DNA of 64,000 bases, from contig OZ252114.1 of assembly GCA_965248635.1 (NCBI GenBank), forward strand, positions 3,596,001-3,660,000, read 5' to 3'. This DNA is from CBDAPI01 sp965248635. Lineage in GTDB: Bacteria > Acidobacteriota > UBA6911 > RPQK01 > CBDAPI01. The position numbers were made by a program, and so were the translations under genes. Positions within the stretch are counted from its first letter, which is position 1. Every line of letters begins with the position of its first letter. The notes beneath the pieces were generated by a model. That model was not told the origin of the DNA, did no database searches, and worked only from the letters and a program-made list of their open reading frames with translations. Positions 1 to 9,084 of this stretch are shown here, in pieces.

Positions 1-496
1 GCAGCTGATTGAAGAATGCAAACAGCAGAATCGAGAAAACCTGGGGACGCACATTGCTGTAGATCACCAGGGGAACGATCAGGATCAGTGAGATCAGGGC
101 GCAGACACGGGGTCCGCGGAGTTCGCGAAAGCAGAGGGAATAGACAGACAGGAGGGCCAGCGCCAGCAGCACAGCGTTGCCTGACACGATGAGCCGGAAA
201 CCGCCGAGCACATAAAGGCCATAGAAGAAGATCTCGGCCAGCCAACTCTGCAAAAGAAACGGCTTGCCGCTGGAAGTGAAGGAAAAAATATCTGTCTGGG
301 GTAGCGACCCGGTCGTCACGATCACCTCTCCCATCTTGAGGTGCGACCAGAAATCGAGCAGGCGGAGCGGGGTGCCGAACGTGACTACAATCAAAAAGAC
401 AAAAGGCAGAAGAGTCCACAGATGCTGGATCTTCAGCCCGCTCTTCGACTCGAGTAGCACACCTTCACGCTTTAATGGTAATGGCATGGTGCTCAT
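1..496 (-). CDS. GT-C-like polytopic membrane protein, N-terminal part (runs off window)
   Basis: The complement of 496..2 is one open frame of about 165 codons beginning MSTMPLPLKREGV, with a second in-frame ATG at 487. It continues past the window start, so only the N-terminus is present. Residues ~27-40 form a first membrane segment. A loop then reads LLDFWSHLKMGEVIVTTGSL followed by PQTDIFSFT and, nearby, QSWLAEIFFY. That D-W-H / G-x-x-P-x-T-D-x-F-S-F-T / W-L-E pattern is typical of a large family of bacterial membrane proteins resembling lipid-linked sugar (GT-C) glycosyltransferases. More hydrophobic helices follow. It is divergent from the GT87-like gene at 551. The substrate is unknown and the family assignment is by motif only. 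Confidence 0.7.
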   Translation of the reverse strand, partial: MSTMPLPLKREGVLLESKSGLKIQHLWTLLPFVFLIVVTFGTPLRLLDFWSHLKMGEVIVTTGSLPQTDIFSFTSSGKPFLLQSWLAEIFFYGLYVLGGFRLIVSGNAVLLALALLSVYSLCFRELRGPRVCALISLILIVPLVIYSNVRPQVFSILLFAFFNQL

Positions 497-550
497 CGAG
501 CTAGTCAATCCGCCGGGCAGAAAGGCCATGACCGGGCCGGGAGTCTCTGC

Positions 551-1720
551 GTGATCCCACGACGGAGGCTTCTCATAGAGAGCCTGGTTCTACCCGTGGC
601 GGGGGTTGCGGTGGTTCTCTCCCTCCTTTACCTGTCGCTCTGGAAATCGGGACAGGACGACCTGCTTCCCGACTTCCTTCCACTCTACGCAGCTGGCCAG
701 CTCATCCGAACCGACCCCGCGAGCCTCTATGATCCGAACGCTCAGCTGAAAACTCAACAGACGGCTGCGGGCATTCGGCCGGAAAGCTTCCTTCCCTTTG
801 CCTATCCGCCGGTCACCGCAGGATTCTTCGCTCCCCTGACGCTTCTCTCCTACCGCAACGCTTATCGAGTCTGGGTCCTGATCAGTCTCCTCATGCTGGG
901 CCTGAGTATCTATCTTTGCTCAGACAATTTCCAGCTCGGCCAAGAGGGTCGTCGCTTCCTGGCGGTAGGAACGATCGCCCTTTTTCCCGTCTACATCGCT
1001 CTGGTCCAGGGTCAGACAGCCACTCTGATCCTGCTCCTGTTTACTCTGGCCTTCCTGGCCTTGCAGAGAGGCAGTGAATGGCAAGCGGGTGTCTGGGTCG
1101 GACTCCTTTTTCTGAAGCCTCAGTGGCTGTTGCTTCCAGCTCTAGTTCTTCTCGGCCGGAAGACCTGGAAAGCCCTCCTGAGCTTGTTCATTTCTGTCTT
1201 TCTGCTGGTTTTTGCCGGAATCAGCCTGGTCGGGTGGGAGGGGTTGCGGCAGCTTCTGGCTCTTATGCTGGAGATGGCTTCCGGCCGCGAGACCACCGCC
1301 CCACCTCTGCATCAGTACAATCTGCGAGCCCTGGGGTTCTTCCTGACCCTGGGCCCTGTCTTTTGGATCTCCGGTTCTGCCCTGGTCGCCCTTCTCGTGA
1401 CCGCTACCTGGTGGCGCAGAGAGAACACTCCCTGGCACCTTTCAACGCTCACTCTGGGGATGATACTCACCTCGCCACAAGCGAACCCTCACGATCTCGT
1501 ACTGGTCGTCCCGGCCCTGGCTGTTCTGATGGCAGAATATGAGAGCTCTCTGAGCCTGGTTCATCTGCTGGCACTGGTTCTGTTTGGACTACTTCCCCTG
1601 CTGACCGTGATCTTGGTGTGGCCCTGGACGGGATACAAGATTCCCGTCATGGCAGTGGTCAGCCTGATTCTGTTTGGCTTTGCGCTTCGGAAAGCATGGC
1701 GGCCCTGTCATGAACGATAG
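551..1720 (+). CDS. GT87-family (DUF2029, PimE-like) polyprenyl-phosphate sugar transferase
   Basis: 389 aa from a GTG start, with GGGAG 8-12 nt upstream. It is almost entirely hydrophobic, with about 10 membrane segments. After the first helix it carries DFLPLYAAGQLIRTDPASLYD, the Asp-x-x-x-Tyr...Leu-Tyr-Asp signature of GT87/DUF2029 proteins, whose acidic loop is the expected catalytic site. A Y-P-P motif at ~90 and NPHDLVLVVPAL near residue 315 also fit the family. Characterised relatives (mycobacterial PimE) use polyprenyl-phospho-mannose to add a sugar to a membrane glycolipid on the outer face. Which sugar and acceptor apply here cannot be read from sequence. Its stop overlaps the start of the next GT87 gene (1710), suggesting co-translation. 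Confidence 0.75.
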   Translation: MIPRRRLLIESLVLPVAGVAVVLSLLYLSLWKSGQDDLLPDFLPLYAAGQLIRTDPASLYDPNAQLKTQQTAAGIRPESFLPFAYPPVTAGFFAPLTLLSYRNAYRVWVLISLLMLGLSIYLCSDNFQLGQEGRRFLAVGTIALFPVYIALVQGQTATLILLLFTLAFLALQRGSEWQAGVWVGLLFLKPQWLLLPALVLLGRKTWKALLSLFISVFLLVFAGISLVGWEGLRQLLALMLEMASGRETTAPPLHQYNLRALGFFLTLGPVFWISGSALVALLVTATWWRRENTPWHLSTLTLGMILTSPQANPHDLVLVVPALAVLMAEYESSLSLVHLLALVLFGLLPLLTVILVWPWTGYKIPVMAVVSLILFGFALRKAWRPCHER

Positions 1721-2968
1721 CACCCTGATCTTTGCACTGAGTGGTCTCTCTTGTGCCTCCTGGATCGGGGTGAGCATGTGGATGAGGAGGAGGAAGCGCA
1801 CGATCGGCCTGCCCCTCCGGGCCTGTTTCCAGACGGCGCTGCAAGTGTCCCTGGTGCTGGGAGTGTTCGCCGCCAGCGTCGAGCGCTTCTCCTTCCACAC
1901 CCAGACGGAGCCACTTCTCGACTTTGCCCCCCTGTATGCGGGCGGCAGGCTGGTTCTGGAGAGCCCCGAGCACCTCTACGATCCGAGAGAACAGCTCCGG
2001 GTGGAAAAGGAATCGACTCAGATGCCTCTTCAGGACGACGATCTTCTTCCTTTTCCCTACCCTCCCTTCGTGGCCGTAGCGCTTGCCCTGCCGGCTTTAT
2101 TCGACTTCACTTCAGCCTATCGTGTTTTTCTGTTACTCAATTTCGCCAGTCTCCTGCTGACTGTCTACCTGCTCGTCCGTCAGCTGCAACTCGACCAGTC
2201 CCGAAGTCAGGCTCTGGTTCTCCTGATCACGGCCTTCTTCCCTGTCTACCTGACCCTGAAGCAGGGCCAGCTGTCGTTGATATTCGGGTTGCTCTACACC
2301 CTCTTCTGGTTGCGGCTGTCCCGGGGAAACCTCTCTCATTCGTTTTGGTGGGCCGGCCTTTTGACGGGCAAGCCTCCGCTGCTTCCGGTCCCGGTCTGGA
2401 CTCTTGCCACTCGTCAACAATGGCGTCCACTTGTCGGGCTGACCGGTGCACTCGCTGCTGCTGTGGGGACTTCCGCTGCTCTGGACCGGACCCGCTGTCC
2501 TGTCCGACTACGTCCGCCTCTTGACCGAGATAGGCTCCGGTCGATATGCGAGCATCTCCCTTTCCGCCATGTGCGGAGTGAGGGGTTTGGACTTCTGGCT
2601 GGGAGCCGGAAACCTGATCTGGATCCTGGGCGCCCTCCTGCTTTTCACGGCCCTGTGGATGACACGCGGATGGACTCTGAATCGCTGGGGCTGCTGCACC
2701 TTGATCCTGGCAACTCTGGTGCTGGCTCCCCACCTCTACCCTTTATTTGCACGACCTGGTTCTGGTTCTTCCGGCCCTCGCCATGGTCCTGAAGGAACTG
2801 CCGGTTGTCAGGGCTGTGACTTTTTACCTGCTTTTCCTGCTCAGTCTTCTCCCCATCCTGACCCTGTCAGTGGGAGGGGATCTGGGGCTGCCGGTGTCCT
2901 GGATTGCCCTGCCGCTGAGCTTCTGCTGTGCGTACTCTCTGATGAGATGGCGGCGCTCCCTTCACTGA
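1710..2968 (+). pseudogene. Second GT87-like gene, interrupted by two frameshifts
   Basis: The gene starts at ATG 1710 (MNDSTLIFALSG), overlapping the stop of the preceding paralogue. It shows the same family signature (DFAPLYAGGRLVLESPEHLYD) and the Y-P-P motif. Reading continues in the first frame to about 2450 (GLTGALAA). It must then move +1 to reach the membrane segment LLLWGLPLLWTGPAVLSDY, and +1 again near 2740-2750 to reach LHDLVLVLPALAMVLKEL and the C-terminus at 2968. The three pieces together give a normal-length GT87 protein of ~420 aa. Both shifts are of the single-base-insertion type. Either the gene is decayed or the assembly has indel errors here; sequence alone cannot tell which. 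Confidence 0.7.
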
Positions 2969-2970
2969 TC

Positions 2971-4146
2971 TCAATTCGCGTTCTCGACCGCCGGGCCTAG
3001 AACAGAAAGACTCAGCTCAAGGGCTCTTTTTTGGACACCTCGGGCTCGGGCGTCGAGTAGCGTGACCCGGTGTCCGTCGGGCTCCACCAGCGTCGGGTGG
3101 TAGGAAAACCCGACCGTGTAGACCCGCCCACCCCAGCGTGCCAGTCCAATCTCGAGCAGAGCGGCGGTTCTGACTTCCCAGGGCCCGAAGTCCGAGATCA
3201 AAGAACCCAGAGAGTAGGCAATCAGTCTCCCCCGGTAGACTTCCGGCCCCTGCAGCACATGCCCGTGAGAGCCGATGACCAGATCAAATCCGGCGTCAAT
3301 CAAATCGTGGGCAGCCACCCTCTGATGTTCACTCGGCGAGAAATGCCACTCCTCTCCCCAGTGACAGTAGGCCACCAGAAACTCCGCTCCGGCAGCTCGG
3401 GCCCGGCTGACATGCTGTCCGATCAAGCGCAGGCCCCTGTCCCGCCAGATTCCCGACCACTCGAGAAAATTGAGTCTGTGGACGGGCAGGTCTCGAGGAG
3501 GATACTCTACATCTTCCGGGCCCCGGATGATCGGGTTCACACCGTAGGTATAAGCCTGGATTCCAATCTGGATACCCTCTACGTCCCTCACGTACGGCAG
3601 GTCCAGTTTCTCCAGAGATTCTGCTGTACCCAGAGGTTCCATCCCGCTCCGGCGGATGGTCTTGATGGTCCGACGAAGACCCTCGATTCCCTGATCGAAG
3701 GCATGGTTGTTAGCGGTCACCAGAACATGCACCCCAACCTTGGCCAGCGCCCTGACGTGCTCGACCGATCCGTTGAATTGAACCGGGCCCGGCCCCGGCC
3801 CGACCGGTTTCAGTGTATGAACCGGAAACTCGAGATTGGCAACTGTCAGATCAGCATTCCTGATCAATTCCTCCAGCCCCGCATAGCTAAGGCGAAAATC
3901 GTCGTGCCGCTGTCCCCAGTGCTGCATGATGTCGCCGGCGAACAGCAGGCGCACTTCGGGATCCGCCCGGCGCTCCAGTTGGCCTGGAGAATCAGGCTCA
4001 CGGGTTTCCATGAGCAGCTCGATTGGATTGCTGGCCGGTCCCGAATCTCTAACCACGACTCCGATCCAGACACCCAGGGTGGCCAGCACGAGATAGGCAC
4101 TCACGATGTTGGCGATCGTCACGACGCCGTCGGATCCTTTTTTCAA
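2971..4146 (-). CDS. CapA-family metallophosphatase (poly-gamma-glutamate/capsule type), membrane-anchored
   Basis: 391 aa from a TTG start preceded by AGGAG at 7-nt spacing; the TTGA overlaps the stop of the upstream membrane protein gene. An N-terminal hydrophobic anchor (~residues 8-28) is followed by a CapA/YwtB calcineurin-like domain: LLFAGDIMQHWGQRHDDF, LTVANLEFP, NNHAFDQG, YCHWGEEW and VIGSHGHVLQG carry the expected Asp/Asn/His metal ligands. CapA proteins take part in capsule or polyglutamate export and occur widely near envelope polysaccharide genes. Translational coupling to the DUF6798-like protein suggests a shared envelope task. The exact substrate is unknown. Confidence 0.85.
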   Translation of the reverse strand: MKKGSDGVVTIANIVSAYLVLATLGVWIGVVVRDSGPASNPIELLMETREPDSPGQLERRADPEVRLLFAGDIMQHWGQRHDDFRLSYAGLEELIRNADLTVANLEFPVHTLKPVGPGPGPVQFNGSVEHVRALAKVGVHVLVTANNHAFDQGIEGLRRTIKTIRRSGMEPLGTAESLEKLDLPYVRDVEGIQIGIQAYTYGVNPIIRGPEDVEYPPRDLPVHRLNFLEWSGIWRDRGLRLIGQHVSRARAAGAEFLVAYCHWGEEWHFSPSEHQRVAAHDLIDAGFDLVIGSHGHVLQGPEVYRGRLIAYSLGSLISDFGPWEVRTAALLEIGLARWGGRVYTVGFSYHPTLVEPDGHRVTLLDARARGVQKRALELSLSVLGPAVENAN

Positions 4147-5936
4147 GACGAACTCCTCAATCTGTAAACCCTGTACCTCGGATTTTCAAAAACGAGCTCC
4201 AGGCGGCCATCTGATTCAGTGTGCAGAGGCAGGTAGGGAGGAATCTCTTCACCGCGTCTGTCAAAAACAAAGTAATCAGCGTCGGTCTGTAACAGGAGCT
4301 GGGCGATGCGCTGGGGCCGGTTCGCCTGGGCATAGGTGCGCTCCAGCTGGTAGACCGCAGGCCATCCCCGATCTCGCAGGGCAATCTCATCCGGTGCTGA
4401 GACCAGTTCCAGCCGGCGGCGCCATTCGGGTACCAGGAAAGGAGTCGAGGCCGGAAACACTTTGAAATCCACAAAGGCTCCCCGGTTCGTGTACGTCCTG
4501 AACTCCTGAAAACCCGGGGGCACAATAAACAGATCTTTCAGCACGGTGTTCGCAGCCACCCAATCGTACAACTGCTGGTCGGCCGGAACTACTGTTAGTT
4601 CCTTCCCCGCCTGATCCCGGAGGGCGCCAAGCTGGAGCACAGCCAGCACTATCAGGGCCCCAATAATGAAAACGGTGCCACGGTCGACGCGCCTAAAGAA
4701 GATCAGCAGGCCGGAAACGACCAGCAGCGCAAGCAGAAAACCGGTCCACTGGACATACACCGCAAGCAGAAAACCCAGGCCGACTAGAAAGATAATGCGC
4801 AGGCTCGTCAAGAACGGAGTCCGGGGGTTGATGGTCTCAAACATCGCCTCCAGAGCTGCCACACTCAAAACCGAGGCCAGGACCACCAGCACGGGGGTCG
4901 TCCGACTCAGGTGGAACAGATATGGCAGAGTCGAAACGTGACGCCAGGCTTCAGGGAGCATATCTCCGTGGAAAACCACGAAGGTCCCTGCCAGGAAGGC
5001 GTGACCCGAAAGCAGACCCGCAATCCCGGGTGTGCACTTGACGGACCTCAACTGGGTCAACAGAATCGAACCGACCAGCCCCAGGACGAAGAGGAGAACC
5101 AGTGTCATGGCGGCTCCCGAAGAAGTCAACTCCAGTGTAAACTCGTGTGACATGCGGAAGAGATAACCTTTCTCGATGAGTTCAGAGGCAGGCCAGGATG
5201 GCTCCCCCGGAGAGCGCAGCAGAACCGCCAGGATCGGCACGATGACAGGAGCCGCAATGGCGGCGGCCGCAAAAAGGGTGATCGGCAGAGTGCTAACCTC
5301 GACCATGGCTACCAGGGTGGCGATGCCGAGCACGATGACAGCATGAGCTCCGACTACAGGGTGAGCCGCCAGGCACAATCCCAGCAGAACCCCGGTGCGC
5401 AGCGGCTTCGCCTCGAGCCAGGCTATGTACACCCAGAGCATGAAGCACAGCGCCAGCCACTGAGTGTGAAATCCATCTCCAAAAGCTCCGTCGTGCAAGC
5501 CTCGACCCAGGCCCGGAGCTCGATTCGCGAAAGCCAGTACGGCAGCGGCTGGAAGCAGCACTCCACTTCCCCCAAGAATCCGCAGGAGTCTCCACGCCGC
5601 CAGCACGGTGAAGAAGGAAAGCAGCAGCACGATCACGTAAAATCCCAGGGTCAGGCCAACGGTGTGTTCCGAGAGCCACATGACAACGGCCCACGCCGGT
5701 GCATGGAGGACCGAGGTAGCGATGAACACGTCGTCCGGAAACAGCCCATGGTTGAGAAATCTGCGAGCTAGGGGCAAGTAAGCAAAATCGTCTACCGATG
5801 GGAAGGCTCGAATGCCATTGCTAGCTCGAATGACCAGAGTGGTCGTCGTGACCAGCAGGGCGCTCAACAGGTAGGGAAGGCACCTCTTCAGGTCCTCCAT
5901 GGTCAGACTGCTGGCTTTTTCGATGAAGGCACTCAT
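4143..5936 (-). CDS. Large polytopic membrane protein with C-terminal DUF6798-like domain
   Basis: 597 aa from ATG at 5936 (MSAFIEKASS); an upstream extension to 6041 is open but lacks membrane-protein character. There are about 12 hydrophobic helices. An early loop reads SVDDFAYLPLARRFLNHGLF, similar to the acidic first loop of GT-C glycosyltransferases. The soluble C-terminal ~150 residues contain ANTVLKDLFIVPPGFQEFR and GAFVDFKVFP, which match the DUF6798 pattern. It precedes and overlaps the CapA gene by 4 bp on the same strand. The biochemical role is not established. Location among GT87 genes suggests lipid-linked sugar or exopolysaccharide work, which is inference. Confidence 0.7.
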   Translation of the reverse strand: MSAFIEKASSLTMEDLKRCLPYLLSALLVTTTTLVIRASNGIRAFPSVDDFAYLPLARRFLNHGLFPDDVFIATSVLHAPAWAVVMWLSEHTVGLTLGFYVIVLLLSFFTVLAAWRLLRILGGSGVLLPAAAVLAFANRAPGLGRGLHDGAFGDGFHTQWLALCFMLWVYIAWLEAKPLRTGVLLGLCLAAHPVVGAHAVIVLGIATLVAMVEVSTLPITLFAAAAIAAPVIVPILAVLLRSPGEPSWPASELIEKGYLFRMSHEFTLELTSSGAAMTLVLLFVLGLVGSILLTQLRSVKCTPGIAGLLSGHAFLAGTFVVFHGDMLPEAWRHVSTLPYLFHLSRTTPVLVVLASVLSVAALEAMFETINPRTPFLTSLRIIFLVGLGFLLAVYVQWTGFLLALLVVSGLLIFFRRVDRGTVFIIGALIVLAVLQLGALRDQAGKELTVVPADQQLYDWVAANTVLKDLFIVPPGFQEFRTYTNRGAFVDFKVFPASTPFLVPEWRRRLELVSAPDEIALRDRGWPAVYQLERTYAQANRPQRIAQLLLQTDADYFVFDRRGEEIPPYLPLHTESDGRLELVFENPRYRVYRLRSSS

Positions 5937-6170
5937 AGGGTTTTGCTCGAGCAAATGTCGGATTTCTGGAGTCTGAGAGCTCCTGCCTTTCCCAATACTA
6001 CGGCTGCCTGCCGGTAAGTATATGCAACTGGAGGTCGGCAAGCCTTGTAATCGTACTTGCTTTCCTGGCGGGCCTCAGCCCTAGCCCAGCGCTCACCAGC
6101 GCCACAACTAGGACTGCTGGACTATCCATAGGGTACCTGCCACCGTGGTATTTTAGCGAACGGCACGTAC

Positions 6171-7406
6171 ATGACACTGATTGGTTCCCCTCGGGCAAGA
6201 CGGATCTGCATCGCATACTTTGTGGTTGTCGTCCTCTCCTTTCTAGTCTCTTTGACCCGTGTCAATCCCCTTCTCTTTCCAGGCGATTTCATTTCCTTCT
6301 ATGGAGCCGGATTCATGCTGTCAGAGGGCCATGGGGCGGACCTATACGATGTTGCCCGACAGTCTCAGATACAGGAACAACTTCTGGCTGAGACCGGACG
6401 AAACATGAATGGCGCCGTGATCAAGTTCTTCTATCCCGCTGCATTGGGCTGGGTCTTCCTTCCACTGACAGGCTTGCCGCTGCTCTGGGCGTACGTGGTC
6501 TGGAGTCTTCTGGGAGTCGGCTTCTTGATTGGCTCCATCTATCTTCTCCGTGACCAGCCTGCCGGACCCGGGCCGGCTGTCGAGGTCCTGGTATTGGCCG
6601 CCATGAGTTTCTTTCCAATCCTGGAGTGCCTGCTGCAGGGTCAGTCCAGTCTCTTCTTTCTTTTCCTTCTGGCCTGCTTTTATGTGCTTGCTCGGGGTAA
6701 CAGGGATTTCGCCGCCGGGCTGATTCTGGGCGCCGTGTTCCTAAAACCGCAACTACCAGTACTCCTCCTCCTCGGGCTGTTCCTGCAGCGAAAATGGCGT
6801 GTGGTTGCGGGGTGCCTGGTGTCCGTTCTCCTGCTGGTTGTGATTTCCGTGCTAACGATCGGACCGACTCAGCTGCCGGGCTACCTGGCATCAGCCTCAC
6901 AACTCCTGGAAGATCCCGGCATCAGGGTAGAACTGATGCCCAACCTTCGAGGGACTCTTCATCGACTCGATTCCTGGCTGGGCCTCGGCCTGTCAGGAAC
7001 GACCCTGTGGTGGGCTTCGATCTTGCTCTCGCTCACTTGTTTGCTGGGGTTTGTCCCCGGCTGGCTTTTCAGGCGAGGCCGCCCGGATTCTGCGCTCCCC
7101 CTCATGATTGCGCAGTCCGTCCTGCTGGGCCTGCTCCTGTCACCCCACCTCTTTGCCTACGATCTGGCTTTAGGGGTGGTCCCTTTTCTGATTTTGTTTG
7201 CCGGAATCCAGGATGAGCCCTGGCGCCGCCGGCTGCTGCAGGTGACCCTGCCCATTCACATGAGCGCCTTCTTCCTGAACTTCCTGGTGCCGAAGCCCTG
7301 GCTGGAACAGACCCTTTTTGTGGGTCTCGTTTTGACGGTCTGGTTGACCACTCTAGCAGTCAGTGGCATTCGTAGGTCGACGAAACGAGCACCCCTTTTG
7401 ACCTGA
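6171..7406 (+). CDS. GT87-family (DUF2029, PimE-like) membrane glycosyltransferase, third paralogue
   Basis: 411 aa from ATG 6171. It shares the family architecture of the 551 gene: an N-terminal helix, then DFISFYGAGFMLSEGHGADLYD, a later FFYPAALGWVFLPL segment equivalent to the Y-P-P motif, and LSPHLFAYDLALGVVPFL matching the second conserved Asp loop. About 10-11 membrane helices are expected, with short basic cytoplasmic loops (RKWR, RRRLL). The product should be an inner-membrane enzyme moving a sugar from a polyprenyl-phosphate donor to an extracytoplasmic acceptor. It reads away from the DUF6798-like gene across a 234-bp divergent spacer and toward the next, IS-split paralogue starting 10 bp downstream. 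Confidence 0.75.
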   Translation: MTLIGSPRARRICIAYFVVVVLSFLVSLTRVNPLLFPGDFISFYGAGFMLSEGHGADLYDVARQSQIQEQLLAETGRNMNGAVIKFFYPAALGWVFLPLTGLPLLWAYVVWSLLGVGFLIGSIYLLRDQPAGPGPAVEVLVLAAMSFFPILECLLQGQSSLFFLFLLACFYVLARGNRDFAAGLILGAVFLKPQLPVLLLLGLFLQRKWRVVAGCLVSVLLLVVISVLTIGPTQLPGYLASASQLLEDPGIRVELMPNLRGTLHRLDSWLGLGLSGTTLWWASILLSLTCLLGFVPGWLFRRGRPDSALPLMIAQSVLLGLLLSPHLFAYDLALGVVPFLILFAGIQDEPWRRRLLQVTLPIHMSAFFLNFLVPKPWLEQTLFVGLVLTVWLTTLAVSGIRRSTKRAPLLT

Positions 7407-7415
7407 ACCTCGTCG

Positions 7416-7532
7416 ATGAAGAAACAGGCACGGCCCTTTCCCCGCTACCACGTTCTGGTGCTGATCATCCTGACAGGAGTACTGGGACTGCTGGGAATCC
7501 GGCTTTTGACCGAATCCGAATACGGCAGCCTG
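7416..7532 (+). pseudogene. 5' fragment of fourth GT87-like gene, cut by IS21 element
   Basis: Thirty-nine codons from ATG 7416 encode MKKQARPFPRY then a hydrophobic helix and TESEYGSL, and end exactly at the IS21 left terminus. Joining base 7532 to 10208 (dropping the IS and one copy of the 6-bp duplication) restores one uninterrupted frame. The joined reading is ...EYGSL-GTTDFIQYWSAASL..., which recreates the GT87 signature D-F-x-x-Y immediately after the first helix. The reconstructed protein is 422 aa, the same size as its neighbours. In the IS-bearing copy the frame stops at the TGA at the element's edge. Confidence 0.85.
7527..7532. repeat. Target site duplication, left copy (AGCCTG)
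   Basis: AGCCTG directly precedes the IS21 left inverted repeat and is repeated exactly at 10202..10207 after the right end. Six base pairs is within the usual range for IS21-family insertion. Confidence 0.85.
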
Positions 7533-7580
7533 TGATTGGCGACAGGTAGAATTCCCCGCGACGACAAATAGAATTCCCCG
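7533..7580 (+). repeat. IS21 left end: terminal inverted repeat and two internal transposase-binding-type repeats
   Basis: Two tandem copies of the motif CGACAxxTAGAATTCCCCG lie at 7540-7558 and 7562-7580. IS21-family ends characteristically carry multiple such repeats. The outermost TGAT matches the inverted ATCA at 10198-10201. Confidence 0.8.
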
Positions 7581-7611
7581 CTTTTTCAGGGCTGATCCTG
7601 ACCATGAAGGC

Positions 7612-9084
7612 ATGGTTAAGGATCAGCAAGTGCGGAGGTTAGTGAAGTTGCGAAAGAACGAGAAGACGCTAACGATGGCGGCGGCGAGAGCGGGGCTGTC
7701 GCGAAAGACGGCTCGGAAGTACCTGAAGTCGGGAAAGCTGCCGAGCCAGTGTCAGCCGGAGCGGTATTGGAGAACTCGATCGGATCCGTTCGAGTCGGTA
7801 TGGCCGGAAGTGGAAGAGATCCTGAAGCGATCGCCGACGGTGGAGGCGACAGCGGTGTTCGAGTATTTGTGCCGTCAGCAGGAAGGGGCCTTCCAGCAAG
7901 GCCAGTTGAGAACACTGCAGCGGAGGATCAAGCAGTGGAAGGTAGAACACGGAGAAGCGAAGGAGGTGATGTTCCCGCAGAAGTATAGGCCGGGACATCA
8001 AGCACAATCGGACTTTACCTTTATGGGGCGTCTGGGAGTGACGATCCAGGGTCAGCCGTTTCCCCATCTGCTGTACCACTTTGTGTTGGCCTACTCGAAC
8101 TGGGAAGCGACCACGCTGTGTTTCAGTGAGTCGTTTGAGAGCCTCAGCCTGGGGCTTCAGAACGCGTTGTGGGAGTTGGGGGCGCTGCCCGAGGAACACC
8201 GAACAGACCGGCTCTCGGCGGCAGTCAACAACCTGAAGCGGGAAGAGTTCACCGAGCGCTATCAAGGGTTGCTGAACCACTTCGGGATGCGCTCGAGTCG
8301 CACCCAGGCAGGCAAGGCACACGAGAACGGGGATGTGGAACAGGCCCATCACCGCTTGAAACGGGCCATCGAGCAGGAACTGCTGCTGCGGTGCAGCCGT
8401 GATTTTTCCAGCCGGGAAGAGTACGAGGGCTTTGTAGCGGTGATTGTGGCCCGGCGCAATGCGGCCCGACAAAAGCGCCTGGGAGAAGAGCTGGCAGTGA
8501 TGCGCCCGTTGCCGGCACGCCGTCTGGACGACTTCACCCGGCAGTGGGTGAGAGTCTCCCCCAGCAGTACGATCCGGGTTCTCCACAACACCTATTCGGT
8601 GGACAGCCGGTTGATCGGCGAGCGAGTGCAAGTGCGGGTGTGGGCGGATCAGCTGGAGGTCTACTACGGGGGTCAGCGGCAAGCACGGATGCCGCGCTTG
8701 CGTGGAGAAGGCAAGCATCGCATTGACTACCGGCACGTGATCCATTCCCTGGTGCGCAAACCAGGGGCGTTCATTCGCTATCGCTGGCGCGAGGATCTGT
8801 TTCCGGGGATCTTGTTTCGAGTCGCCTACGACGAGCTGCGCCAGGATTGTCCGGCCACGGCGGATCGCCAATATCTGAAGATCCTCGAGTTGGCTGCCCA
8901 GGAAGGAGAGCAGCGGGTGCGAGAAGCGCTTCAGGGGCTGATTGAGAGGGGACAAAGAATCCGTTTCGAAGCAGTACGAGAATGCCTCGTCGATCCAGTC
9001 GTGGAACCCTGGGAAGTGGCGGTGGAGAAGATGGACGTGGGCGTCTATGACACGCTTCTGGAAAGCTTGGAGGTGAGGTCATGA
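7612..9084 (+). CDS. istA: IS21-family transposase IstA
   Basis: 490 aa from ATG 7612. An N-terminal helix-turn-helix (~residues 12-40: TMAAARAGLSRKTARKYLKS) binds the IS ends. The rve-type DDE core follows, with Asp in HQAQSDFTFMG (~residue 132), Asp in EEHRTDRLSAAVNN and Glu in ENGDVEQAHHRLKRAIEQEL. The C-terminal part matches the Mu-transposase-like beta domain (STIRVLHNTYSVDSRLIGE). Length is normal for the family. It catalyses strand cleavage and transfer with its ATPase partner IstB, encoded immediately downstream with an ATGA overlap. Confidence 0.95.
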   Translation: MVKDQQVRRLVKLRKNEKTLTMAAARAGLSRKTARKYLKSGKLPSQCQPERYWRTRSDPFESVWPEVEEILKRSPTVEATAVFEYLCRQQEGAFQQGQLRTLQRRIKQWKVEHGEAKEVMFPQKYRPGHQAQSDFTFMGRLGVTIQGQPFPHLLYHFVLAYSNWEATTLCFSESFESLSLGLQNALWELGALPEEHRTDRLSAAVNNLKREEFTERYQGLLNHFGMRSSRTQAGKAHENGDVEQAHHRLKRAIEQELLLRCSRDFSSREEYEGFVAVIVARRNAARQKRLGEELAVMRPLPARRLDDFTRQWVRVSPSSTIRVLHNTYSVDSRLIGERVQVRVWADQLEVYYGGQRQARMPRLRGEGKHRIDYRHVIHSLVRKPGAFIRYRWREDLFPGILFRVAYDELRQDCPATADRQYLKILELAAQEGEQRVREALQGLIERGQRIRFEAVRECLVDPVVEPWEVAVEKMDVGVYDTLLESLEVRS

